Source: Siphonodentalium dalli (Eukaryota; Mollusca; Scaphopoda; Gadilida; Siphonodentaliidae). Taken from it: a DNA stretch of 64,000 nt. The stretch covers positions 138,021,989 to 138,085,988 of the forward strand of contig CP136068.1 in assembly GCA_032622095.1 (NCBI GenBank). Reading direction: 5' to 3'. How positions within the stretch are numbered: position 1 is the stretch's first letter; every line of letters starts with the position of its first letter. This document shows, piece by piece, positions 20,390 to 31,199 of the stretch. Position numbers and translations under genes: made by a program. The notes beneath the pieces were generated by a model. The model had not been told where the DNA came from. It made no database searches and saw only the letters and a list, made by a program, of their open reading frames with translations.

Positions 20390-22560
20390 CCAAGATGGCA
20401 GCCATGGAGTTATTCTATGACCATAGATGAGGATAATAGGTACACAGGGAGTTATTGTATGGTCATGAATGATGTGTGGGTATATAGGGAGTCCCCTATT
20501 GGTGACGGTGGGACATATATTTATATATGTTGTGGATGTGTTATCATTGGTAGTGTATGGGGAGTAGATGTATGATCATGGATGGCGTGTATATAACTTA
20601 TGAGTGGCAAGTATAGAACTTATGAGTGGTCGTATGTGCGGGTATTGGTATATCTGGAAGGGTTCACCATTGGTATTGTGCATATGTATACCTGGATTGA
20701 CTCTATGGTCATGTGTATGGCGAATAGGTATACATGTAGTGGCTGTATGGCCCATGGTGAGGTGAATATGTATACAATGAGTGACTGTGTGGTCGTGAAT
20801 GTAGTGAATATGTATACATATAGTGACTTTTTGGTCATGCGTCGGGTGTAGGTGTATACCTGGTGTTCATGCATGGTGACTCGTGGCTGTATCGTCATTT
20901 GTGGTATGTACGGGTATAACCAAGTATGGCTGCATGATCAGGTGTACGTGTATAAAGTGGGTTACTATGTTGTCATTTGTGTGGTGTTTATGTACATATG
21001 GAGTGACTTGGGTAATGGGTGGGTTGTACATGTGTATCTTGGGTGGCTATCACTTTCTACAATAACTCAAGGGTATGTTAATCAATAAAGAGGTCATGTC
21101 AGAGAGTTCTCCATCTTAATGATGTTTATGTAGATTGGGGGGGGGCGTTAAGCGTGGAAATCGATAGCCACCCATTAGCACACAGTCATTACATATATAC
21201 ATAAACACCACAGACATAACAATATAGTGACCCACTGTATACATTTGCACCTGACCCATGACCATGGATGACCATACAGCCATGTGTCACAATGCAGGCA
21301 CACCGGGTATACTCCTAAACATGACCCATAACCAAATAGTCACTCCTTGTATACCCATTCATCTCACCATTGGCCATAAGGTCACCCCCTGTATACCTAT
21401 TCTCCAAACGCATGGTCAAATAGACAATCAATATCTACATTAACACCACAACAATGGCCATAAAATCATTCCGGTATACATATGCACCTCACCAATGGCC
21501 ATATAGCCACTCTCTTCATACTCATACCCTCACCCATGTCACCTGGTATACTCCTTCATCTTACCTATGGCCATATAGTCACCCCGTGTGTACCTATTCA
21601 AAGCATTCATACATTATCATGGTCAATCCTTGTATACATATTCGCCTCAACATTGGCCATGTCACTCCCTGTATCCCTATTTGTCACACCATAGCCGAAT
21701 AGCCACTCAAGATACACTAATACACCCCATCCATGTCACTATAGTCACTCCATGTATACATGTGCACCTCATCCATGGCCATATAGCCACTCGCTATATA
21801 CTCATATCCCTCGCCCATGACAATAAAGCAACACGTGTGTATACTGGTATAACCTACACATGACCATACCACCACCACGAGTCACCAAACAAGAGCACCA
21901 GGTATACTCATACGCCTGACACATGCCCATTTAGTCACCCCTGTATATATGTTCATTACATTTGTGACCATACAGTCACTACTTGTATACCTACATGTTC
22001 TCATCTCACTATTAGCCATACAGTAACTACTTGTATACCTATTTGACACATATAGTCATATAACCACTCGATATACATATGCAGCTCACCCTAGACTATA
22101 GATTCACTCCAGGTATACATGTAAACCTCACTAATGGCCATTCAGCCCTTCCAGATATACAAAAAACCCGCACACACGACCACTCAAACACTCCATACTT
22201 GCATATACACCTCACACATGACAATTCAGCAATTCACTGCATAATCATACACGCCATCCATGATAATACAGCTAAGCCTTATACACCCACAAATGATAAT
22301 ACATCCACGAGATATATAAATATACATCCACCATTACCACATGGGCATTCCCTATATACCCACACCCTCGATAATGTACACCCAGCTTACTCCAGGTATT
22401 CAGTCATGACCGTACAGTCATTCCATGCATTTTACCATGGACAACCCACTAATAACCACATATTCACTCATTGTATACCTACTCACATCAGTCATGACAT
22501 ACAATAACTCCCTGTATACCTATTCACCTCACATATGATCATAGAGTAACTCCCTGGCTA
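20390..22560. repeat. FB1 central mirror-image minisatellite
   Basis: Diverged copies of a roughly 42-bp unit with GTATAC and TGGCCATATAGTCACTCC. They are oriented one way at 21160-22560 and as the reverse complement at 20390-21060. The centre of symmetry, near 21060-21150, contains a run of nine G. The frames here are repeat translations, not genes. Confidence 0.8.
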
Positions 22561-23859
22561 TGATCTTGGCATCCACACTGTATCATGTTGACATGTTTTT
22601 ATCATAATGGACCAGAATAGCCAAAGATTGTGATCCATCTCAGTTCTGTATCAAAGTTCTGCCAATTTCTGCCCAAAATTGCATACTTTAAAATGAATTT
22701 GTCATGCTCCATACGGAACTGAGACAACCAGAATAGAACATGTAGTTGTCAGTTAATTAACTAACATGTATAATAACCAAGTGAGTCACAATATGCTACC
22801 TTTTCGGATAATGCAGAGAATGTTCGGGATATATGTAAAACATTAACATTCTACAAATTTGGTTGCCATTTTGGAAGCCATCTTGAGCAATTCAGTCTAT
22901 AAACACTGTAGTGTGACACATTTAAAATAGACCAAAACAATAAACACCTTTCAATCCAAAGATAGTTATATTTTACCTGAAAAAATGGTCCAAACCTGAA
23001 AAGTGAATTTTTGCCAATGTTTATGTCAAGTTTTTGAGAGAAAAATCCAATATTTTTGACGATGTCAGGGGTGACAATAGTAACAATTAACCATGGTGCA
23101 TCAGACATGTTAGTATTCAATGTATATAATGCAGAATAACCAATTTTATACATCAACCACAACTTATAAGCGATTGGAGGACACGCTGGTGTAATATTTA
23201 TCATTTTCCATATTTTGGCGGCCATATTGGCAGCCATTTTGAGCCAAAGTAATAATTTTGGTTCCAGTGATTTGGAATATTAAATAGTTAATGATATGCC
23301 TCTCACTTACATTACAAACTTCTGTTCATTTCTTGTTGAAATATGACTAGAATCCCAGACCCCAATAATTGCATATTTCGTTGCTCCAATGATCAGTTAA
23401 TATACAGAACACAAAATAAAGTTGCATTACTCAACCAGTTCCAAACAGCATGAATTGATCTAGAAGATATTTGTGAAAAAATGTTATATTTGCAACTTCC
23501 GGCGGCCATTTTGGCGGCCTTCATAGATAGTGTGTTTCAATTTTGGCTCAAAAATGTGTCATTATGTCTCAGCTTCACGAAAATATATACATTTGTATAC
23601 ATTTTACAAGATTTTCCCGCGTTAATTTGCATAAAACTGATCAAGGTCTGGTCTGAAAAACGGCGGCCATGATGGACGCCATCTTGTCTGGAGTCTACAC
23701 GGCCACTTTTTTTTCTTGTTAACATTGCTTAAAAGTTGAAGGACATAATAAGGAACAAAATGAGTGGGTGAAGTTAAGTCCCAGGGGGGGGGGGGTGCAA
23801 GGGTACCCCTATTAGCTCCCGGACTAAATACAGGAAGAAAACATCATGTGGCCGCCCTA

Positions 23860-24660
23860 CATTTTCGTTCGGCGGAATGGAGATTTTTCAAGAATATTTG
23901 TGTCATCGTCCCGTGGATAAAAACACTACTTTTACCAGCAGAAGACAAGTTCAAACTTCTATTTTACTATTTAGTATATATTAGACTAACATTTTCTGCA
24001 ATAATCCGTCACCCAAACATGAAAATGTGAACATAATGCTAGTTTTTCTGTTAAGATTTTCGACGATTTTCGTTCGGCGAAATGGAGATTTTTCAAGAAT
24101 GGAGGTGTCATCGTCCCGTCGATAAAAACACTACTTTTACCATCAGAAAACAAGTTCAAACTTCTATTTTACTATTTAGTATATATTAGACTAACATTTT
24201 CTGCAAAAATCCGTCACCCAAACATGAAAATGTGAACATAATGGTAGTTTTTCTGTTAAGATTTTCGACGATTTTCGTTCGGCGGAATGGAGATTTTTCA
24301 AGAATGGAGGTGTCATCGTCCCGTCGATAAAAACACTACTTTTACCATCAGAAAACAAGTTCAAACTTCTATTTTACTATTTAGTATATATTAGACTAAC
24401 ATTTTCTGCAATAATCCGTCACCCAAACATGAAAATGTGAACATAATGCTAGTTTTTCTGTTAAGATTTTCGAAGATTTTCGTTCGGCGGAATGCAGATT
24501 TTTCATGAATGCGGATGTCATCGTCCCGTCGATAAAAACACTACTTTTATCAGCAGAAAACAAGTGCAAACTTCTATTTTACTATTTAGTATATATTAGA
24601 CAAACATTTTCTGCAATAATCCGTCACCCAAACATGAAAATGTAAACGAAATATGACTTT
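23860..24660. repeat. FB1 right-arm 205-bp tandem array, four units
   Basis: Reverse complement of the left array. CACCCAAACATGAAAATGT recurs about every 205 bp near 24010, 24215, 24420 and 24625. Confidence 0.9.
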
Positions 24661-24950
24661 TAGTGTTTAGATTATCGTCCCAGAAGTGATAAATTTCCCT
24701 AATTTCGACGCTTCGTTATTCGAACGCCCACCGTTCAGCATACGCTCAATTTTATCGGGAAAACATCACATTCGTATAGAGTAGATACCAATAAACAAGT
24801 TGAGACCATGTTTGTGCCTCTAAACTCTTTCATTTCCGAATAAAATGACTTTTAAATATTCGTTCCGTCCCGTCCCGTCTTTTAGACAAATCGTTCCGTC
24901 CCGTCCCGGAAAATCGTCCCGTCCCGTCTTTTAGTAGATCCCAAATAGTC

Positions 24951-25291
24951 ACACTTTTAACAACTCCACGTCATTCGGCATAGTTTTAGATAATAAAGTT
25001 ATGTACCACTAATGTTCCACCTTACCAAAGTACTCCTGACAAACCATTGATCTCCGTATATTTTCGATTTCTTCGTAGAATATTTCATAAATATCAACAA
25101 ACACGGCGGAAGTCACGTGATAGCAGGTCAACCGAAATTCCTTTGGGCTGGAGTTCGATTGTTACGAATCACTGGGCTGAAATTCGATTCTCACTTAAAG
25201 AGTCACTGCGAATTCCAACAAAATCCTCACAGAATGCAAATTTCATCACAGAATTGTCAGAATAACGTGGTTCTTTCGTCGGTCGCCAAAT
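24951..25291 (-). promoter_or_regulatory. Gypsy leader, LTR-proximal part with primer-binding site
   Basis: On the minus strand TGGCGACCGACGAAAGAA (25288 down to 25271) lies three bases past the 5' LTR. A TGG start directly after the LTR is the signature of a tRNA primer site. The tRNA was not identified. Confidence 0.75.
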
Positions 25292-26313
25292 ATAGCCCTA
25301 TGTCTATTACATTCCCAGCTAGCAGCCTACATATAGACTATAAGACTTAAGGCCATATATTTCACTTTACTCTTGAAAGTTGCAGGTGGGCTGGTTGGGG
25401 TGCAGAATAAGAAAAGTTGTATACATTACAATGTTCTCTAACTTCTATTCTCACTCAAAATAACATACAGCACGATACAATACATCGATGATGATGAATC
25501 ACATGCGACATGTAATATATGATAACGTCTATGGATCCGAAGAATATCATGTTGAATAAGCTACATGTGAAGTCTGGAAACTAGACCCTAGAAAGATAGA
25601 TGATACCTAATCTAGAATGTGTATATACTATATAATATAGAACTAGGGTATGAATATATAAAAGAGTAGAAATACCATTAACGCTCCAACATGGAGACTT
25701 CCAACAATTATAACTATTTACAGCACCGTGATAACAAAGGGATTTATCCAGGTAAATGGACCATCCATTCCAAACTACTCTAAAATCATCTTTACAGATG
25801 TGGATGGTCACAACTGACTTATAAATATAAATGGATGATAAAACAATACATGTAACAAGACAATACAAACATGACAAGTAAAATGATCAGAGATAATAAA
25901 TAATATCAGCTTACCAATTCGGAATGATTTGAGTCCGGATGAATATTTATATCCTTTATGAAATGACTTTAAGAAGCTTTTACATTGTTTATATATATAT
26001 ATTAAGTATTTATTTATTTAAGTTTAAGTTGGAGATAACCCAACCGCTCCATTGTGTTTATATGAGAAAACTAACTATAGCAATGGCGGCAAACGTGAGT
26101 GAGAAGTACTCACGGTGGGATTGGGCTAAAGTTAAAAGAGGTAAGGCAGCAGATAGAAATTAAGTGGGGGAGGGTCGCAAAGATTTGCGTGCAGTGTAGA
26201 TTAACAAATGATGGTTTAGTAATTATTGTTAAAAAGGTTGTTAATAATAAATATTCCTAATAATTCTGATCTAATAAAATATTGATAATATTACATATTT
26301 TACCACCGCCACA
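25292..26313 (-). repeat. 5' LTR of the Gypsy element (1022 bp)
   Basis: Same length as 9333-10354, with about 17 substitutions by eye. On the element strand it starts TGTGGCGG next to the target duplication GTTGT (26314-26318 on plus). It should hold the promoter. Confidence 0.93.
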
Positions 26314-27338
26314 GTTGTTTGTCAGTACTAGGTCCAATATGTTGTTTTCCCTAGTTGGCTCTTCATTCATCTGTGATAGACCATGCCTGATGGATACATC
26401 TAGCAGAGCTGTTTGTACCTCTCTGTCTTGAGCTTCTTCTTTGACTGTCATCTTCTCCCAGTCTATATCTGGGCAGTTGAAGTCTCCACCAATGATGTAG
26501 TTGTGGTCTCTTTTAGCTGCCAGTTTCTTGACTGATTTATCGAGGCTCTTTATACTACTTCAAGTTTCCTATGGGGCATGTAAAAACTGGCAACGTAGAT
26601 GTCTTTGTTACCGGTGAGTGATATCTTTGCCCATTCAATTTCACAGTCGATGATGAATTCTGTTTGTTCTGTGATAATTATGTTTCCATGACATGCAATG
26701 AATACGCCGCCCCCGACTGATCCTCTATCATTTCTCAAGGCATGGTATGATGGTGGGAATACTTCGGTTGATAGGATCGCGTCTTGTGTTGGAGGTTGCC
26801 CTGGTCTTATTCCTTTCAGCCACGATTCAGTTCCTAGTATGATGTCGGGTTTGATGTAGTGAACTGCTACCTCCAATTCTGCTTTATTTTTAGGTAGACT
26901 TCTGCAGTTGACAGTGAGTATTCTGAGATTTTCCTTATTTGGGGTGTCAAATGTTTTGTTGTTTGAGTCTCTCCTTGATGAGGCATTATCTATTGTGGCC
27001 GTTGGGCTGCTGGTGTGGGTCGGGTCAAATGTGGTGTTGATGCTATCTATAGTTGAGTCCAATAGGTTTAAAGATTCAAATCTGTTCGATGTCTGCACCT
27101 CGTAACTGTGGAATGTAAAGCTGTCCATATTTATGCTGTCGCATCTGTAACACTTCCATTCAAGGCTTTGATGTTGTTCGTAGTCTTGGAAGTCGTTTGT
27201 ATTCATGCTGATACAGCTTTTGTGGTTCCAGATTCCACATCCATCGCAGCAGATGCCCTTATACGACAATGATACGCCGTCTTGACATATTGCGCAAGGG
27301 TAGATGGATACTTGCTTTTTGATGGTCGCTTTTTTCTT

Positions 27339-27365
27339 CGGTCCTGGGTGTGTTTCTATATCACC
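27339..27365 (-). other. 2A-like motif in LINE ORF2
   Basis: Encodes GDIETHPGP. The active 2A consensus is D-V/I-E-x-N-P-G-P. Here the Asn is His, which would be expected to weaken or abolish ribosome skipping. It separates the five-motif region from the PHD/endonuclease part. Confidence 0.6.
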
Positions 27366-27434
27366 GGCTCTGATTAGTATCATCTCTGATGTTTCTTTCT
27401 TTATCATGAACGTGGGTATTTCTGGGTGAGATGT

Positions 27435-27890
27435 GGGTCTAGCGTGGTGCATTCCACACAACCCCAGTGTTTCCGGGTGCTTCATTTTTTGGCCCGTATC
27501 TGTTCTAGATGTTTTGTTGGGTATAGCGTAGTTCAAGCTACACAACCCCTGATCCGCTTGTAGTTTGATTCTTCTGTAGCCCTCCTGTTGGTCTTGGACC
27601 ATACCATGCACTACTACGAGTTGATCAGGTTTAGCGTAGTTCAGCCAACACAACCCTCTTATACTGTTTGGCCCCTGTGCTTTCTGATGTGCTTCCTGAT
27701 GTTGATTCATATTATCTGGTTTGGGTATAGCGTAGTTCAACCTACACAACCCCGGTGTGTTATAATTTTTCTGGACATTATGCCTGATGGTGCGTTGCTG
27801 TGAAGTATGGGTAGATGACCTTATTTTTAGACGAAAGCTTCTATGCTGTGTAACTCTGTTGGGTATAGCGTGGTTCATGCCACACAACCC
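27435..27890 (-). repeat. Five copies of a 30-nt coding motif (GLCxLNYAIP)
   Basis: Copies at 27861-27890, 27723-27752, 27627-27656, 27519-27548 and 27435-27464, separated by unrelated sequence of 28-46 codons pitch. On the RNA each can fold as a short hairpin with a six-base loop. See the findings. Confidence 0.85.
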
Positions 27891-28002
27891 CAGTGTTGGT
27901 TTTGAATTACCAGCAGTCTGACAGCGTCTGGTTCCTGATTTTTCGTAACCAGACCCGACTGAGGAGGGTCCCTGGATGGATACCGTCTTTGTAAAGATCA
28001 TA

Positions 28003-28710
28003 TTAATATTTCCAGTATGTGGTGAGTCGTCGATGTCTGCCTTTCCTATGTTTGGAGGTGCGGCAGATGTCTTGGCTGAATTCTGGGGAATTTCTATTAT
28101 TCCCATTTAGCCTCTTGATGTCTTTGTTCAGGTCGTCCCTGATGTAAGACTCTAGAAGTTTTTGTTGATTTCCTAGTGGTGGTGGTGGTGCGATGGTTGG
28201 ATACTTCCATGGATTCCGTCTGTTTTTTGCTGTCAGTTTGTTTGCTGTTGCCTCGTTCCACTTTTCGATGGAATAGTTTGGAATTTCAAGTATTGTTATT
28301 CGACAGTCCCGGTTGTGCCTTATTTCTCTAATAATTTCTCTATAGCCTGATGTGATGCTGCTCACTGATCTCCCGCCCTCCAGACTGGTGTAACCGTCTC
28401 TGTCAAGTTTGGTTAGGTCGCAGGTCCCCAGCCACAAGTATATGTGTGTTGGTCCGTAGCTGCGAATGATATGTTTCAGGTTTTTCTTCAGGTATAATAA
28501 CCGGTCACTGATTTTGGCTCCCCCAGTAGACCAGAATATGATTTCTTCCTCTATTTTGTCTTCTTTGTTTACTACCTCTTTTAGGTACCTGGCTTTGCTG
28601 TCCGCCAATATGTATGGTGTGAATTTTGGCTTTCTCCTGTGTGAGGTTGGTATCTCTCTATCCAGGTATCTTTGTAATCTGTGTGTCACGGTCGTTTGTG
28701 ACGTTGTCAT
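28003..28710 (-). CDS. CR1-like LINE ORF1, SGNH-hydrolase-like
   Basis: About 235 codons from the Met at 28710 (MTTSQTTV); an in-frame Met lies further up at 28842. The region ILADSKARYLKEVV resembles block I of SGNH/GDSL esterases (D-S), and YLWLGTCDLTKLD resembles the GxND block. Esterase-type ORF1 proteins are known in CR1-clade LINEs, where they are thought to act as RNA/lipid-associated chaperones. The last 104 bp overlap ORF2 in a different frame, so ORF2 could be made by frameshift, reinitiation or separate initiation. It has no internal stop. Confidence 0.7.
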   Translation of the reverse strand: MTTSQTTVTHRLQRYLDREIPTSHRRKPKFTPYILADSKARYLKEVVNKEDKIEEEIIFWSTGGAKISDRLLYLKKNLKHIIRSYGPTHIYLWLGTCDLTKLDRDGYTSLEGGRSVSSITSGYREIIREIRHNRDCRITILEIPNYSIEKWNEATANKLTAKNRRNPWKYPTIAPPPPLGNQQKLLESYIRDDLNKDIKRLNGNNRNSPEFSQDICRTSKHRKGRHRRLTTYWKY

Positions 28711-28920
28711 GGCAACAATATATTCTTGCACTTTTAGTGAGATATATTGGGGTGGTCCGGCTATGGATTTTAATGACACATATTGCAATTTAAAATACGA
28801 ATTATGTATACAAATAGGAGCATTTACTAGTGATAATGTCACAAAACTGCTTGTTCAATGAATAACTGCGGTCCTCGGCATGGATTTCAGATTTCAATAA
28901 ACCGCTGAGAACTCGAAGGT
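28711..28920 (-). other. Probable LINE 5' untranslated region
   Basis: Lies directly upstream of LINE ORF1. The exact 5' end of the LINE could not be set, because no target duplication was found and the 3' end is lost. Confidence 0.4.
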
Positions 28921-31190
28921 GACGGCCCGAAAATCCGTTAATTTTACACAATTGTCACAATTTAACATAAACATGATGGTGGATAATAATTCTATGTAAC
29001 ACAATCGTTTTGGATATCAGTAGTATTGTTCTATAAAGTCTCTGATATTGTGTCTCGTCCAATATGACTTTTCACCAAAACATGTTCTCGTTAATTATTA
29101 ATGATCTCATGGGTCAGATCTAATTTTATATTTTAATTAACATAAAGATAACTGGTATCCCACCATTGCTATCAAAATATGTCTTTCAAATTGTTTGGAA
29201 TTTTCGGGATTTCGCCAAAATCATCAGATTTATTACATTGTATTGTCTCATAAAGTTCACCAACAGATGTTCCTTCGGTTAATCCTCCATATACACTCCA
29301 CTGCAACATAACTGTGATCCCTGACATAATGCACACAGAAAATAAACTCATTTTCCCATTTTAATTAGTCCAAAATTGCGGAAAAATAGACAAACGATAA
29401 TATTAGAGGTTACATGAAAAATATTCTGGACTCTGGTTGGTTAATAGTAGTTTCGATATTTAAACATATAAAATACATGCAATCATTCCTCTTGAGATTT
29501 CAGACTACAAACAAAACATTGGCACATTTTGAAGCACGTGGTTCCTAGATTGAATTTTTTTGGTGAGGTAAAATATGTCAATATTTTTTTCATGCAATTC
29601 TGACTCTAGATTATAAATCCCAAATTTAAAGGTATATTCCATACCTGGCGATATGATTTATTTCATGCAGAAACTTTGCGCAGATGCCAATCCTGGTGAT
29701 CATGTACTCATTTATCATAATTCATGGATAGTCAGGGCTGCAGGCCATTATATGTTAACACTGAGGCCTATGGGAAATAATTACTTCACAGTAACCTAAA
29801 GCAGAATTTTTTTCATTTTTCTCATTTGGGCCCAGTGGTGGGTTCCTTATCAATATTGACCAACAAACAATTAGGGAACTTGTAGCATATTATATTATTT
29901 GAGTCAGTGGTAATCAATGAGAAGCCAATATTAACCCATCTGGGACAATTTTTGCTTCCAATTCTCACATCGAAAATCTCCGTTATGAGCCCATATGTGT
30001 ACCTTTAATGAATGTCATGGTAACCATTCACACGCTGAACATCGAGGGTCAGTACAAAACTGAAATAAAGGCTTTTCGATGAGCCATAAGAGCAAACTAC
30101 ATCACTTATCTGTGGCAGGTCTCTAAAATTTGATGTAAAACATGACCAGTGCAGGGTTAAATGGCAGCCAATTGGTCTGCTTGAGGTGGCTTGTCGACAA
30201 AAAGTGCAAAACAGTGGTATGTTTGAGTGATGTGGCTGTTTCCATGCACATACATCAGTGAAGAATCCAGTAATTTTTTGCGGACACCTGTTTTTGGGCA
30301 ATGATATACGAAAGGCATATCCCGAAGACCTGAGCGAGGGAGGTCCGGGAGGGGGTGTCCCCCTGCTGATGGGGGGGGGGGGGTTCTCCCCCTGGAATTT
30401 TTTTGAAAATCTAATGCATTGAGAGCTAATCTAGGGCTCTCGGAGTCAGTATTTTGAATTTTAATGGCGGTCAATTTGATCAAGTTTCTCAAGTGTAACT
30501 TTGGAAATTTTTATACATATATGGATTGGAAATGCTTATAAGTTATTGTCAGATATCTTTTGGTTCAATTTGAAGGATTATGGTTATCCTGCTTGAAATG
30601 ATACCGTTATCACTCTAATTCATATAATAAGCTATTTTTTTAAATTCAAGTGAGAGACACATACATAAATAATACACCAGGAGTACAGAAATAATGGCTA
30701 TTAAGTTAGTAATAACTCTGTTAATTATTCATTTGGTATTATGAGATCCCACCCGATAACCAGGTTGATTTGATCAAATTATCACTGTTCCTCAGGCTAT
30801 ACTGCATCGTGTAATTTAATTTCACTTGAATTTGATTGAAATACTAAATTCTGAATGATAACAAACCTGAACACAAACTATTTGAAGTTTTCACAGATGG
30901 AAGCTAGATAAAGCCAAACAAACAACTGAATGCCGAATAAAACTATTTATCGTGGAATGATGAAATATGCAATATATGAAGCAATTATCGGACATTAATA
31001 TGTTTACTCAAAGTAAGTTTTTTTGCCATTTACCCAAATTAAATCGGTGCAGATTAACCCCCCCCACGGCTGTCAACAGTGGAAAGTCAAAATGGCCGAG
31101 GGAGAGACAAGCCTTTCTACCTCTTAGTATGAAATGTTACAAGTGCCTGTGGGATAGCCCTACTAGTAGCTCCCAGGAAGCTCTTCAGAT
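28921..31190. other. No gene recognised
   Basis: AT-rich. The word CGTCCAATATGACTTTTCACCA near 29056 recurs near 61551, so part is dispersed repeat. 30320-30400 is G-rich (GGTCCGGGAGGGGGTG and a run of about 14 G) and looks like part of a repeat family. Frames up to 111 codons show no domain. Confidence 0.5.
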
Positions 31191-31199
31191 TTACTCTGA

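Larger units (their letters stand above)
17486..24942. mobile_element. FB1: 7.46-kb giant-palindrome fold-back element
   Basis: The ends are exact inverted repeats (GGGATCTACTAAAAGACGGG at 17486; reverse complement ending at 24942), flanked by the 8-bp AAATAGTC. The inverted repeat continues with mismatches almost to the middle. The left arm runs 17486 to about 21060, the right arm about 21150 to 24942, and the spacer is about 90 bp. The order in each arm is: subterminal GGGACGGGAC repeats, a 205-bp tandem array, the ATGGCGGCC repeat block, then a roughly 42-bp minisatellite facing the centre. No transposase or other protein is encoded; the short frames are palindrome shadows. It sits in the untranslated leader of the Gypsy element. 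An 8-bp duplication is known for hAT and P superfamilies among others, so the superfamily is unresolved. Confidence 0.92.
9333..26313 (-). mobile_element. Ty3/Gypsy LTR retrotransposon, with nested FB1
   Basis: Oriented on the minus strand: 5' LTR 25292-26313, primer-binding site 25271-25288, leader, gag, protease, RT/RNase H, integrase, polypurine tract, 3' LTR 9333-10354. The 17.0-kb span includes the 7.46-kb FB1 in the leader, so the element itself is about 9.5 kb. It inserted into the endonuclease region of the LINE, with a 5-bp duplication. The two LTRs differ at about 17 of 1022 positions by eye, indicating a fairly recent insertion. There is no envelope-like gene. Frameshifts in gag, between protease and RT, and in RNase H suggest this copy is inactive. 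Confidence 0.93.
26319..28106 (-). pseudogene. CR1-like LINE ORF2, N-terminal part: motif repeats, 2A-like motif, PHD finger, endonuclease
   Basis: 518-codon frame from 28106 to 26550. Residues 73-224 contain five copies of a GLCxLNYAIP-type motif. AGDIETHPGP (residues 247-256) resembles a 2A/NPGP element but has His in place of Asn. Residues 271-323 form a C4HC3 PHD finger (CAIC...CDGC...HKSC...CYRC). The AP endonuclease starts at about residue 394 (LRILTVNCRSLPKNKAE, then the catalytic-Glu block GTESWL). A frameshift near 26555 ends the frame; the endonuclease continues in another frame (GGDFNCPDIDWEK, then 26451-26319) to the Gypsy insertion. The protein would bind and nick target DNA for LINE insertion. 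It is upstream of the RT half at 7611-9332. Confidence 0.88.

Noticed and set aside
18808-24030. Similar frames containing GGGGARVPL on opposite strands
   Set aside because: Generated by the poly-C/G tract and inverted arms of FB1; lengths depend on the homopolymer.
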